Assembly: GCA_937911505.1 (NCBI GenBank)
Contig: CALEMF010000046.1
Location: 48,072 to 112,071 of the forward strand
DNA: 64,000 nt
Origin: an uncultured Cytophagales bacterium
GTDB taxonomy: Bacteria; Bacteroidota; Bacteroidia; Cytophagales; Thermonemataceae
Direction of reading: 5' to 3'
The notes beneath the pieces were generated by a model. It had not been told where the DNA came from. It did no database searches and saw only the letters and a program-made list of their open reading frames with translations. Position 1 is the stretch's first letter. Each line of letters starts with the position of its first letter. Position numbers and translations under genes: made by a program. Positions 34,071 through 42,785 of the stretch are shown here, one piece after another.

Positions 34071-35397
34071 TGATACGCGCCACCATATCATTTTGTGCTT
34101 TCAGCTCTTCAGTACGTTCTTTCACCTTCTTTTCGAGGTTATTTGTTAAATCTTCTGCTTGTGCAAAAGCAGTGGCAAAACGACGTGAAATGACAAAAGA
34201 TTGGAAAAAGAGAAATAAAAATAAGCCCAGTGTTGCAAGGTTGGAATAGGTGAGCGCAATCCAAGCGTTGTGGTGGGCAACCTCTAAAAAGGAAAGTACT
34301 AATGAAATAAGGAAACCGAACTGTAGGGTAAGTGCCCCAGAACGTCCTCTATGAAAAGCCTTTGTTACTACATATATCTGAAAGCCATAAGCGGCCAAGC
34401 TAGCTATGTAAAATACATATAAGCTATGCCCAAAAACATAAGAAGGTGTAAAAAGAACTGTTAATACAAGTAAAAGACCTGTCGCTTGAAATATGCGTAT
34501 CAATTTCTTGGAAGACTCTTGTGGAAACAAGGCATGAACGAACATTACCATAAAAGGAATTAACGCATAGGTGACTACAAATTCCAACGTAATGAGAAAA
34601 TAATAGCTACTATTCGGAAAGACCTCATACCAGTACTGAGACCCTACATTGACAATAAGTGTTCTGATAATGATACAAAAACAAATGATGCTAAGATAAA
34701 GCGGAGAATAGTCTCTTCTTTTATATAGATAAAAAAAGAGAATAAAGTGATACAGCATCATAAAGGTGAGAGAGCCCACTTCGAGTAGTTCTAGAGAACG
34801 CGTGTTGTTTAAACGACTCTTTAACGTTTGTAAATTACCGAGTAAAATTGTACCCTGATAAAATCCCCCTCTATAGTGATCAAAGTTAGCCACTTGAATG
34901 GTAATGCGAATGTATTTGGAATTGATCGCTTTATCAGGAAGATGAATCAAACTGCCCCTATAGCCTGGAATGGTACTTTTACTATTAGAACCTACATGCC
35001 CTACTTTTCTCACAAGCTCGTTATTAACCCATATTTTATAGGCAGTACTAATGTTAGGAAATAGAATAGCTAGATTATGTTGATAGGGGTTACATCGGAT
35101 ATCAAGGCTATAAGTAGCATAACCTTTGGTTGGATAGCCTAAGCGTCCCCAAGAAGTAGGTACAGATGCATAATAAGGTTTTAACGAGCTAATTTGTTGT
35201 GGTTGAAGAAGTTCGTTCCAATAAAACTTCCATTCGCCATCTATGGTAATGATAGGCTCTTTTTCAAAGTTCCAGTAGCCAATGTCTATCAAACCCTTCT
35301 CTACTTTTGGTGCTTGAGTAGGTGAAGGCTTACAACCAACAAGGCTAAGCATAATAACAGTGTAGAGAAAAATGTATGAGTAAGTCCTTGAATACAA
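34060..35397 (-). CDS. 7TMR-DISM membrane sensor, N-terminal part of an interrupted sensor-phosphatase
   Basis: 445 residues. A lipoprotein-like signal (YTVIMLSLVGC) begins at a TTG start, because no suitable ATG precedes it. Residues about 40-190 form a jelly-roll extracytoplasmic domain (DGEWKFYWNELL, YATYSLDIRC, YKIWVNNELVRKVG, YIRITIQVANF) typical of 7TMR-DISM sensors. About seven hydrophobic helices follow (residues about 205-395), then a coiled coil NNLEKKVKERTEELKAQN ending at a TAG. The SpoIIE phosphatase expected next starts in another frame 11 nt before the stop. The sensor likely detects a small extracellular molecule. Confidence 0.85.
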   Translation of the reverse strand: MYSRTYSYIFLYTVIMLSLVGCKPSPTQAPKVEKGLIDIGYWNFEKEPIITIDGEWKFYWNELLQPQQISSLKPYYASVPTSWGRLGYPTKGYATYSLDIRCNPYQHNLAILFPNISTAYKIWVNNELVRKVGHVGSNSKSTIPGYRGSLIHLPDKAINSKYIRITIQVANFDHYRGGFYQGTILLGNLQTLKSRLNNTRSLELLEVGSLTFMMLYHFILFFYLYKRRDYSPLYLSIICFCIIIRTLIVNVGSQYWYEVFPNSSYYFLITLEFVVTYALIPFMVMFVHALFPQESSKKLIRIFQATGLLLVLTVLFTPSYVFGHSLYVFYIASLAAYGFQIYVVTKAFHRGRSGALTLQFGFLISLVLSFLEVAHHNAWIALTYSNLATLGLFLFLFFQSFVISRRFATAFAQAEDLTNNLEKKVKERTEELKAQNDMVARINDS

Positions 35398-35414
35398 AAC
35401 TACTGTATTTTATT

Positions 35415-36629
35415 TTATCTGTCTACTTCTCCCATTACGAGATCCAAAGAGCCAACAATAGCGATCAAATCAGCTAGCATGCTACCTTTCACAATTTTTG
35501 GTAATACGGAAAGATTCACAAAACTACAAGCCCTTGCCTTACACCGAAAAGGGACATCTGTTTTGCCATCTGCTCTAAAGAAAAATCCTAACTCTCCTTT
35601 GGGGTTTTCTGCTCTAATGTAAAAATCTTGTGCCTTTGGGCGAATTTTTTTAGGAACCAATGCTTGTGGATCGAAGTCACGGTCTCTTTTATGATCGGTA
35701 AGAAGTTGCTTTAAACATTGACGAATGATTTTGATAGATTCATGACATTCACATAAGCGTACCCAATTTCTATCCCAACAGTCACCCACTTTTCCCATTT
35801 CTCCTTTACCAATAGGTATGTCGAAGTCTAGCTCTGGATAAACCGAGTAGTTGTCTACTCGTCTTAAGTCAAATCGTAATCCAGCACCTCGCAGCATAGG
35901 GCCTGTAATGCCTGCATTGATGGCTAAAGGAAGTGGTAGAACACCTATGTTAGCAGTACGCTGTATAAAAATTTTATTTTCTACTAATAGCTTTTGGAGC
36001 TCTATCAACTTAGGGGCTAGATAGTCGATTAACTCTTGGCATTTTTCTTCAAACCCGACGGGTAAGTCGTAGTATAATCCTCCTATCCAAATATAATTGT
36101 ATAACATGCGCGCGCCACAAATCCACTCTAACAGACGCAAGATATGTTCTCGGTCGCGCATCATCCACAAGAAAGGTGTAAAAGCGCCAATATCTATTCC
36201 ATAAGTACCTATGGCTACAAAATGAGAAGCTATTCTATTGAGTTCAGCTACCAATACGCGAATGTATTCTACTCTTTTAGGGATACGATCGCTAATTCCT
36301 AGCATTTTTTCTACACCCATGGCATAAGCATGCTCGGAGTTCATTGCTGCCATGTAATCCATTCTATCTACAAAGGGAATCACTTGGTTGTAAGGAAGTG
36401 ATTCAGCATGTTTTTCGAAACACCGGTGTAAATATCCTATGTGTGGAACAACATCGACTACAATTTCTCCGTCGGTAATTACTTCTAGTCTCAGTACTCC
36501 GTGCATAGAAGGATGCTGGGGCCCCAGATTGATAATCATCTCTTCTGTTTTGAGTTGTTCAGGCTTGAACTTATTGGGAACAGAGTTTTGTAAATGATCA
36601 GGATGATAGTCGTATTGAATAGGTGTCAT
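35415..36629 (-). CDS. nuoD: NADH-quinone oxidoreductase subunit D
   Basis: 404 residues. Subunit D forms the quinone-binding cavity of respiratory complex I on the cytoplasmic side. Motifs: [72 protein letters not shown] and the C-terminal [24 protein letters not shown]. Full length, with all expected blocks. It is alone: no nuoA-C or nuoE-N neighbours, the next genes being a sensor on one side and an RNase on the other. The nuo genes of this organism must therefore be dispersed. Confidence 0.95.
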   Translation of the reverse strand: MTPIQYDYHPDHLQNSVPNKFKPEQLKTEEMIINLGPQHPSMHGVLRLEVITDGEIVVDVVPHIGYLHRCFEKHAESLPYNQVIPFVDRMDYMAAMNSEHAYAMGVEKMLGISDRIPKRVEYIRVLVAELNRIASHFVAIGTYGIDIGAFTPFLWMMRDREHILRLLEWICGARMLYNYIWIGGLYYDLPVGFEEKCQELIDYLAPKLIELQKLLVENKIFIQRTANIGVLPLPLAINAGITGPMLRGAGLRFDLRRVDNYSVYPELDFDIPIGKGEMGKVGDCWDRNWVRLCECHESIKIIRQCLKQLLTDHKRDRDFDPQALVPKKIRPKAQDFYIRAENPKGELGFFFRADGKTDVPFRCKARACSFVNLSVLPKIVKGSMLADLIAIVGSLDLVMGEVDR

Positions 36630-36781
36630 CGTTTTTGGTTACTATAAAATAAGTTGTATAGAAGTGCAGCTAAAATACAATTTCATCCTTGTAATGGCAA
36701 GTTGTCTTGTGTTTAATCTACGACTATAGCCTTCTCTCAAAGTGTATCGTGAGATTGCTGAAACGACACAATAATTCATAA

Positions 36782-36817
36782 AAAAACTCCAACTGTCATT
36801 CAACAGTTGGAGTTTTT
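36782..36817 (-). terminator. Terminator after rng
   Basis: Perfect 15-bp stem AAAAACTCCAACTGT (36782-36796) with its complement (36803-36817), 6-nt loop, 18 nt past the rng stop. Confidence 0.85.
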
Positions 36818-36834
36818 ACCTACGTATAAAGTGA

Positions 36835-38385
36835 CTATACTTCGATTTCTACGCCATCTTTATTTCTGAATATAAATTCATTGAGGGGCAGGGAAGAGTC
36901 TTTAATAACTTTAATCCAACGTCCATACTTAAAAAGCCACTTCATTTGTCGAGAGATAAAGCCGTGTGTAAAGTAGGCGTGCAAGTAGGGATGAGAGGTA
37001 ATGGTAAGCCCTTTTTCATTTTGCTTTTGGATGATATAATCTAAATTATTTTCGATGGTATCAGAGATGAGAATACTGGCTGTTATTTTACCTGTACCAT
37101 TACAAGCAGGGCAAATTTCTAAAGTCTTTATGTTTAGTTCAGGTCTTACGCGCTGACGCGTGATTTGCATAAGACCAAAGCGTGTAAGCGGTAAGATGGT
37201 ATGTTTGGCTCTATCTTCCATCATTACCTCTTTCATCTTTCTATAAATCGTTTTTTTATTATCTACCTTCTTCATATCAATGAAGTCGACGATAATAATA
37301 CCACCCATATCTCTAATACGAAGCTGGCGAGAGATTTCTTTTACCGCTTCTAAATTGACAGCAAGAGCAGTAGCCTCTTGGCTCGCTTCCGATACCGACT
37401 TATTACCACTATTGACGTCTATTACGTGTAAGGCTTCGGTATGCTCTATTACCAAATAGCCACCGCTAGAAAGGCTCACAGACTTACCAAAAAGAAGTTT
37501 TAGCTGCTTTTCGATGCCAAAACTTTCAAATATTTTGGTTTTACCATTATGGAGCTTTACGATTTTCTCTTGTTTAGGCGAAATACGCTTTACAAGCGTG
37601 CGAATCTCTTCGTAAATAGGCTTACTATCAGTTGCGATATTATCGAAGTTTTCATTAAGTAAGTCTCTCAATATAGAAGAAACTCTACCTACTTCGCCAA
37701 TTACCTTATCTCTTGGTTTTGCGTTTTTTAACGTTTCAAAGCCTTTTTCCCATTTTTCTACTAGCTGACGCAAGTCAGAGTCTAATTCTGCTACTTCTCT
37801 GCCTTCAGCCGCAGTACGAACGATGACACCGAAACGGGCAGGCTTAATGGATTGTATAAGACGTGTAAGGCGTTGCTTTTCTTCTTTACTAACAATTCTT
37901 TTAGAAATACTGATAGTATTAGAAAAAGGAACGAGCACTAAGTAACGTCCCGCAATGGATAACTCACAGGAAAGACGTGGCCCTTTCGTCGAAATGGGCT
38001 CTTTCGTAACCTGTACTAAAATAGGGGTATTTCTACTTAAGACTTGGCTAATCTTGCCAATTTTCTCAATAGGAGGTGCAAACTTGAAATCGTCAAGTCG
38101 ATGCGTCTGTTGACGCTTGGCTATCGTATCTTTTGTATATTTCAGTAGAGACCTGATGTTCGGCCCTAAGTCCAAGTAATGTAGGAAAGCATCTTTTTGA
38201 TAGCCTATGTCTACAAAAGCAGCGTTTAGGCCTGGTACTACTTTTCTAATGATGCCAAGATATATATCGCCAACAGCAAATTTCGTTTCGTCTTGTTCTA
38301 CGTGATATTCAACGATTTTCTTCTCCTTCAAAAGGGCTATACGTGCACCGTCCCGAGTAGAATTGATAACTAATTCTGTACTCAT
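36835..38385 (-). CDS. rng: Ribonuclease E/G family endoribonuclease
   Basis: 516 residues. An N-terminal S1 RNA-binding domain (VGDIYLGIIRKVVPGLNAAFVDIG) is followed by the RNase H-like catalytic core with its magnesium aspartates in HVIDVNSGNKS and IIIVDFIDMK. The zinc-link motif CPACNGTGK holds the dimer interface. The long C-terminal degradosome tail of E. coli RNase E is absent, so it is RNase G-sized. It cleaves AU-rich single-stranded RNA in rRNA maturation and mRNA decay. Confidence 0.94.
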   Translation of the reverse strand: MSTELVINSTRDGARIALLKEKKIVEYHVEQDETKFAVGDIYLGIIRKVVPGLNAAFVDIGYQKDAFLHYLDLGPNIRSLLKYTKDTIAKRQQTHRLDDFKFAPPIEKIGKISQVLSRNTPILVQVTKEPISTKGPRLSCELSIAGRYLVLVPFSNTISISKRIVSKEEKQRLTRLIQSIKPARFGVIVRTAAEGREVAELDSDLRQLVEKWEKGFETLKNAKPRDKVIGEVGRVSSILRDLLNENFDNIATDSKPIYEEIRTLVKRISPKQEKIVKLHNGKTKIFESFGIEKQLKLLFGKSVSLSSGGYLVIEHTEALHVIDVNSGNKSVSEASQEATALAVNLEAVKEISRQLRIRDMGGIIIVDFIDMKKVDNKKTIYRKMKEVMMEDRAKHTILPLTRFGLMQITRQRVRPELNIKTLEICPACNGTGKITASILISDTIENNLDYIIQKQNEKGLTITSHPYLHAYFTHGFISRQMKWLFKYGRWIKVIKDSSLPLNEFIFRNKDGVEIEV

Positions 38386-38577
38386 GGAATGTTTCTCTTA
38401 TAACATTTGACAATTGAACAATTGGATATAAACTTAATTACCTTAATTACAACAACATGCTACATTATCTGATAGTGCACTTACTTTAAGTTAACAGGGT
38501 ATAATAAAAGCGGAAGTGCACTTTACAATAAAGAATAAGGAAGAATGTGTAAAGTAAAAAGTTCTTAAATCAAATGA

Positions 38578-38605
38578 GGACTTACTCTCAGTAGAAAGTA
38601 AGTCC
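38578..38605 (-). terminator. Hairpin downstream of the small basic ribosomal-type gene
   Basis: 9-bp stem GGACTTACT / AGTAAGTCC (38578-38586 and 38597-38605), 10-nt loop, 9 nt past the stop of the 31-residue gene. T content after the stem is modest. Confidence 0.5.
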
Positions 38606-38613
38606 AACAAGAC

Positions 38614-38709
38614 TTAACGGTTTTTCTTTTTGTGTCTATTTTTTCTCAAGCGTTTTTTACGCTTATGAGTCGCGATTTTATGTCTTTTTCTTTTTTTTCC
38701 GCAAGGCAT
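38614..38709 (-). CDS. Tiny basic ribosome-associated-type protein (AURKAIP1/COX24 domain)
   Basis: A 31-residue frame starting MPCGKKRKRHKIATHKRKKR and continuing with more Arg, Lys and Asn to a TAA. About two thirds of residues are basic. Bacteroidota encode a very similar peptide, which I recall as annotated with the AURKAIP1/COX24 domain, the C-terminal motif of mitoribosomal protein mS38. It probably binds rRNA in the small subunit. It lies 30 nt downstream of a TPR gene on the same strand and is followed by a hairpin. Confidence 0.8.
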   Translation of the reverse strand: MPCGKKRKRHKIATHKRKKRLRKNRHKKKNR

Positions 38710-38739
38710 ATGAATAAATATTTTTAATGAATAAATAAC

Positions 38740-39573
38740 TTAATTCTTTTTTAACTCTTCCAGATAAAGGGCTACTTGTTGTTGTGTGATAGAATCCAAG
38801 TCCAGTTTTTGAACAGATTCTAACGCACTGATAGCCTTCTCTGTATTTTCAAGCGCTTGATAGCTTTGTGCTAAAAGCACCCAAGCCTGCGCATTGTTAG
38901 GATTCACTTCGAGAAGCGCCTCAAACCTTTGTACTGCTTTATCTGGCGCACCACGCTCCATAGAGAGGATACCCAAGTTGTAAAGCGCTAACTCATTATC
39001 AGGGTCTTTTTCTACTACTTCTAGTAACATAGAAATTCCTTTCATAGGATTCTTAGTAGTAACATAAGTCATGCCCATTTTAGTTTTGGCATCCCAGTTT
39101 TCTGGGTCTTCTGCTAGCACTTTTTCATAATAAGCTCTGGCTTTGTTACCAAATAGGTTGGCTCTTTCGCTATTCATAGCAAAGCTAAAAGCATCATAGT
39201 AGCTATCTCCAGCGCTCATCCAAGTGTAAACAGAAGGAGATAGTACAGCTATTTGATCTTTGTAAGTACTGGCACTATCAAGCCAATTAATGTTAGTGAA
39301 AAAAGTTGCTAGAGAGTCGAGTATCAGTATTTTATCTTCTTTCTCTGTGGTTGATGCAAGTTTTTCTTTCCAATGAGTAAGTACTTCTTTTTGAGCAGTA
39401 GTTAATACTCTTGCGTGTGCCTCTTCAGTTTGCTCAGTAAGTTCAGAAGATTCCTGCAAGGTACTATTGGTAGTAGTTTGTTCGTTATCTACTACTACCT
39501 TAGGCAAGAAGTAGAGCCCAGTTACTACCAATATCCCTACTACTACTAAAACTATTTGAGTAACTTTTTGCAT
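38740..39573 (-). CDS. Membrane-anchored TPR protein
   Basis: 277 residues. One N-terminal hydrophobic helix (IVLVVVGILVVTGLYFLP) anchors it in the inner membrane, followed by a polar Glu/Thr-rich linker and about four TPR units from residue 95 on: AYYEKVLAEDPENWDAKTKMGM, GISMLLEVVEKDPDNELALYNLG, KAVQRFEALLEVNPNNAQAWVLL and KAISALESVQKLD. It lies between the HU gene upstream (17 nt) and the tiny basic protein downstream, all on one strand. It is probably a periplasm-facing scaffold; the partner is unknown. Confidence 0.85.
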   Translation of the reverse strand: MQKVTQIVLVVVGILVVTGLYFLPKVVVDNEQTTTNSTLQESSELTEQTEEAHARVLTTAQKEVLTHWKEKLASTTEKEDKILILDSLATFFTNINWLDSASTYKDQIAVLSPSVYTWMSAGDSYYDAFSFAMNSERANLFGNKARAYYEKVLAEDPENWDAKTKMGMTYVTTKNPMKGISMLLEVVEKDPDNELALYNLGILSMERGAPDKAVQRFEALLEVNPNNAQAWVLLAQSYQALENTEKAISALESVQKLDLDSITQQQVALYLEELKKN

Positions 39574-39590
39574 ACACTCAATACTAGCGA

Positions 39591-39917
39591 CTAATTAGCA
39601 ACTGCTTCTTTTTTATTCTTGTCTTTTTTAGAAACTTTGACATTTGCTTTTACCTGCTCAACAAATTCTTTAGCTGGTTTAAAAGCTGGAACATAATGTT
39701 CATCAATAATGATGGCTGTATTTTGAGAAATATTACGAGCGGTTTTCTTTGCTTTCTTTTTGTTGATAAAGCTACCAAAACCTCTCATGTAGATATTTTC
39801 TCCTTTCACCATATTAGACTTTACTACTTTGAAGAACTCTTCTACGGTTCTTTGAACATCTCCTCTTTCAATGCCAGTTTTGGCAACGATTTCTGCAATT
39901 ACTTCTGCTTTTGTCAC
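39591..39917 (-). CDS. HU/IHF-family DNA-binding protein
   Basis: 108 residues, starting at a GTG. The HU fold is clear: MTKAEVIAEIVAKTGIERGDVQR, EFFKVVKSNMVKGENIYMRGFGSF, the arm region KKKAKKTARNISQNTAIIIDEHYVPAFKPAKEF, and a Lys-rich C-terminal tail. The histone-like dimer bends and compacts DNA. The arm sequence is closer to the divergent Bacteroidota HU than to E. coli HU. It has a consensus-like promoter at 40054-40083 and a 5' leader of about 130 nt containing a small hairpin. Confidence 0.93.
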   Translation of the reverse strand: MTKAEVIAEIVAKTGIERGDVQRTVEEFFKVVKSNMVKGENIYMRGFGSFINKKKAKKTARNISQNTAIIIDEHYVPAFKPAKEFVEQVKANVKVSKKDKNKKEAVAN

Positions 39918-40009
39918 TTCTTTTAAGGTTTAAAAGTTTTAAACAAGTAAAAATTTACATAATAAACTAAGTCCCATCGATTTAGAGAATCGTATGAGGG
40001 TAGTCTTCG

Positions 40010-40041
40010 ACTCCTTTTTGAAAGTATTTTCTTAAAGGAGT
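40010..40041. repeat. Small hairpin in the HU leader
   Basis: ACTCCTTT (40010-40017) and AAAGGAGT (40034-40041) form an 8-bp stem with a 16-nt loop, between the HU promoter and start codon. It could affect HU expression, or act as a weak terminator for hisA. Confidence 0.35.
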
Positions 40042-40053
40042 ATTTTTGGGATA

Positions 40054-40083
40054 CAAAGGTAGTTAAAAAATGTGAAATACAAA
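40054..40083 (-). promoter_or_regulatory. Bacteroidota promoter of the HU gene
   Basis: Minus strand: TTTG (40083-40080), 18 nt, TACCTTTG (40061-40054). The octamer is the same as before rpsT and at the right end of the window. Confidence 0.65.
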
Positions 40084-40103
40084 GCATAGTGCTTTAAATC
40101 AGT

Positions 40104-40838
40104 TTATTGAGCTGGACGAGCCTGCAGATAACTTTTTAACGACGCTGTAGTAATGGTTCCTTCATACAGTGCTTTCCCAATGATGACACCCTCCAGACGT
40201 ATGGCTGCTAGTTTTCCAATGTCTTCTATTGTAGTAACTCCCCCACTAGCAATGAGGTGTACTGAAGGAAAGCGCTTTATTAGCTGAACGTATAATGAAA
40301 AAGAAGGGCCTGCCAGCAGACCATCCTTACTAATATCGGTACAAATGACATATTGAATCCCCTTTGCCACGTATTTTGCTACTAGTGTTTCTAGCGTAAG
40401 GGGTGTCACTTCTTGCCAACCACTGATAGCAACTTGCTGTCCCTTTACATCAGCACCTAAAATAATACGCTCGCTACCAAATGTTTCTAAGCACTGGTCT
40501 ACTACAGCAGGTTTCTTTACAGCAATACTGCCCAATGTCACCTGTTGAGCGCCAGCTTCAAAGACATCTCGGGCGCTTTCATAAGATTGTACACCACCGC
40601 CAAAATCTACTTTCAACTGAGTTTGACGACTAATTTCTTCCAAAACTTTTAGATTGATTACTTTCTTTGCTTTTGCACCGTCAAGGTCTACCAAATGTAA
40701 GTAGCGAATACCCATTGCTTCGAAATGTTTAGCTACCTCTACTGGATTTTCGTTGTAAACTTTCTTTCGTTGGTAGTCGCCTTGTGTAAGCCTTACACAC
40801 TTACCGTCTATGATGTCAATGGCAGGAATAATTCTCAT
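40104..40838 (-). CDS. hisA: HisA, phosphoribosylformimino-5-aminoimidazole carboxamide ribotide isomerase
   Basis: 244-residue TIM barrel catalysing the Amadori rearrangement in histidine synthesis. Seen: RIIPAIDIIDGKCVRLTQGDY with the first catalytic Asp, HLVDLDGAKAKK, VDFGGGVQSYESARDV (phosphate site), VICTDISKDGLLAGPS with the second catalytic Asp, and LIASGGVTTIEDIGKL. HisA rather than HisF is indicated by IDGKCVRL. No other his gene is adjacent, so the pathway is not in a single operon here. Confidence 0.95.
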   Translation of the reverse strand: MRIIPAIDIIDGKCVRLTQGDYQRKKVYNENPVEVAKHFEAMGIRYLHLVDLDGAKAKKVINLKVLEEISRQTQLKVDFGGGVQSYESARDVFEAGAQQVTLGSIAVKKPAVVDQCLETFGSERIILGADVKGQQVAISGWQEVTPLTLETLVAKYVAKGIQYVICTDISKDGLLAGPSFSLYVQLIKRFPSVHLIASGGVTTIEDIGKLAAIRLEGVIIGKALYEGTITTASLKSYLQARPAQ

Positions 40839-40894
40839 AAGGCATGGAGCTTAAAGAAGTGTAAGTATTAAAATATAAAAAGCACTTATTGAAT

Positions 40895-41203
40895 TTAGGA
40901 GTCCAAAGATACATCTTTAGAGGCTAGATGTACCTTATTTGAGGTGTTTTTTTCACCTCTTTTAATGAGAATTGTAAAGGTAGTCCCTTTGTCTACCTTA
41001 CTTTGGACGTCAATCTGCGCGTCGTGGGCATCAATAATTTGCTTTACGATTGCTAGCCCTAGGCCGCTTCCGCCTCGTTCTTTAGAACGGCTCTTCTCTA
41101 CACGATAAAAGCGCTCAAATATCCGCGTAAGGTGTTTTTTAGGAATGCCAAGGCCATCATCTTTGATGGTGATTTCACACTCCTCAAGCTGCTGGATAAT
41201 CAT
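40895..41203 (-). pseudogene. C-terminal ATPase fragment of an interrupted histidine kinase
   Basis: 102 residues with the second half of a GHKL ATPase domain: EITIKDDGLGIPKKHLTRIFERFYRVEKSRSKERGGSGLGLAIVKQIIDAH, containing the G1, F and G2 boxes. It is in the same frame as the upstream fragment (41234-41983), but TAG (41234-41236) and TAA (41225-41227) intervene just after the N box NLIENAF. Without the H and N boxes this part alone cannot work as a kinase. It is most simply the downstream half of a broken PhoR-like gene. Confidence 0.8.
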
Positions 41204-41233
41204 TACACGAACACTACCAATGAATTAACAGAA

Positions 41234-41983
41234 CTAAAAAGCATTTTCGATGAGGTTAATAAGTACTTGGCGAAAACGCTGCCTATCTGCTTGGATATAA
41301 CACTCAGTAGAACTCCTTTTATCTAATAGAAGCGAGATGTTTTTAGTCTCAGCCTTTTCTTCTAGTTGTACAAAAACCTCCTCCAGAAGTGCGATAGCAT
41401 CAATAGAAGAAAATTCCATCTTAATGAAGCCACTTTCCATTTTAGAAAGTGTAATAAGGTCTTGAACGAGGTGGTCTAGACCATCCAAGGTTTTAGCTGC
41501 CCTTTCTAAGAATTTATATCGTACGTTGGGATCTTCTACAGCGCCATCAAGTAAAGTATGTATAAAACCTTGTGCAGCAAAGATAGGTGTTTTAAGCTCG
41601 TGAGAGACATCAGCTAAGAACTCTCTTCTAAAGGCTTCTATTTGAACAAGCTGGTCAATTTCTTTTTGCTTTTTTTCAGCATATTTAAAAAGCTCTTTAT
41701 TGAATTGACTCAAAGGGCTTGAGATAGTAGAAAGCCTTTTTTTGGCGAATTTAAAGTCTTTTTTCTTTAACTTATTGAAGGATTCGTGTAGGAGATTGAT
41801 TTCTCTAAAAATCAAAAACTCTAGCGCAATAGTCACTAATAAAAAACTAGAAGCAAACGCTAAGCTAAAGCAAACTAATAAAGCAACTCTCCCTACACCC
41901 TCTACCAAAGAGACAAACAAGGTAGTAACCATTGCAATGCAAAAGGCCAACACAAGGGCAAGTATACGGGGAGAGGAAAGCAT
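41234..41983 (-). pseudogene. Sensor histidine kinase, N-terminal part (interrupted)
   Basis: 249 residues. Two hydrophobic helices near the N-terminus (ILALVLAFCIAMVTTLFVS and VALLVCFSLAFASSFLLVTIA) are followed by a HAMP-like linker and a HisKA domain with FLADVSHELKTPIFAAQGF, where the His is the phosphorylation site. The ATPase domain begins and stops right after the N box (RQVLINLIENAF). The remainder follows in frame after two stop codons. Its stop-to-start spacing to the PhoB-like regulator upstream is 3 nt, so it was that regulator's partner kinase. It lacks the G boxes as written. Confidence 0.8.
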
Positions 41984-41986
41984 GAG

Positions 41987-42679
41987 TTACTCTTTCAAGG
42001 ATAGTTTATAGCCGACACCTTTTACGGTTTTTATGTAACCATCACCAATTTTTTCTCTAATCTTACGCACATGCACATCTACAGTACGTGCCAACACATA
42101 TACATCAGTTCCCCAGATATTCTGTAAAAGTTCATCGCGGCTAAATACTTTGTCGGGATACTGCGCTAAAAAATATAAAAGCTCAAACTCTTTTTTAGGA
42201 AGATTGAGCGTATGGTCGCCCTGCATAATTGTATAGCTTTTACGATCTATGGTAAGTTCGCCCAGAAATATTTGATCCTCCTGTTTGATTTTTTTCGACT
42301 CTCTACGAAAAATGGCCGAGATACGACTCATTAGTGCGCGTGGTTTGATGGGCTTGACAATGTAATCATCAGCACCTACATCAAAGGCGGCAATTTCAGA
42401 GTATTCTTCTGCTCTTGCTGTCAAAAATATTATGTAAGCATCATTTGTTTCTGGTATTTCACGAAGTATTCTGCTTGCTTCTACACCATCCATTTGCGGC
42501 ATCATGATATCCATGAGAATAAGTGATGGTTGGAACTGCGTAGCCGTGTCGATGGCTTCTTTACCATCGTAAGCGGCTTTCACCTCGTAGCCTTCTTTTT
42601 TCAAGTTGTAGGTAAGCATCTCCACAATATCTGTATCATCATCAACAACTAGAATCTTGTGCGTAGATTTTATACTCAT
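41987..42679 (-). CDS. OmpR/PhoB-family response regulator
   Basis: 230 residues. The receiver domain has HKILVVDDDTD, the phosphoacceptor Asp in SLILMDIMMPQMDG, the Thr in IIFLTARAEE, and the Lys in YIVKPIKP. The C-terminal winged helix contains FELLYFLAQYPDKVFSRDELLQNIWG and RTVDVHVRKIREKIG...IKTVKGVGYKL. It is likely a PhoB/PhoP-type transcription factor. The partner kinase follows after 3 nt but is interrupted, so signal input may be lost or supplied by another kinase. Confidence 0.94.
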   Translation of the reverse strand: MSIKSTHKILVVDDDTDIVEMLTYNLKKEGYEVKAAYDGKEAIDTATQFQPSLILMDIMMPQMDGVEASRILREIPETNDAYIIFLTARAEEYSEIAAFDVGADDYIVKPIKPRALMSRISAIFRRESKKIKQEDQIFLGELTIDRKSYTIMQGDHTLNLPKKEFELLYFLAQYPDKVFSRDELLQNIWGTDVYVLARTVDVHVRKIREKIGDGYIKTVKGVGYKLSLKE

Positions 42680-42785
42680 AACGACCCAATTAGGTATAGT
42701 AAAATTAAGTAGAATTTAGCTAGACTAAAAATAAGGTATTAAAACTTAATACTAAGTTTACAAATACACAAAGCAACCGTAACCT

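Noticed and set aside
41132..41326. 64-residue plus-strand frame across the broken kinase junction
   Set aside because: Antisense to the histidine kinase pieces; no domain is recognised and it is open by chance.
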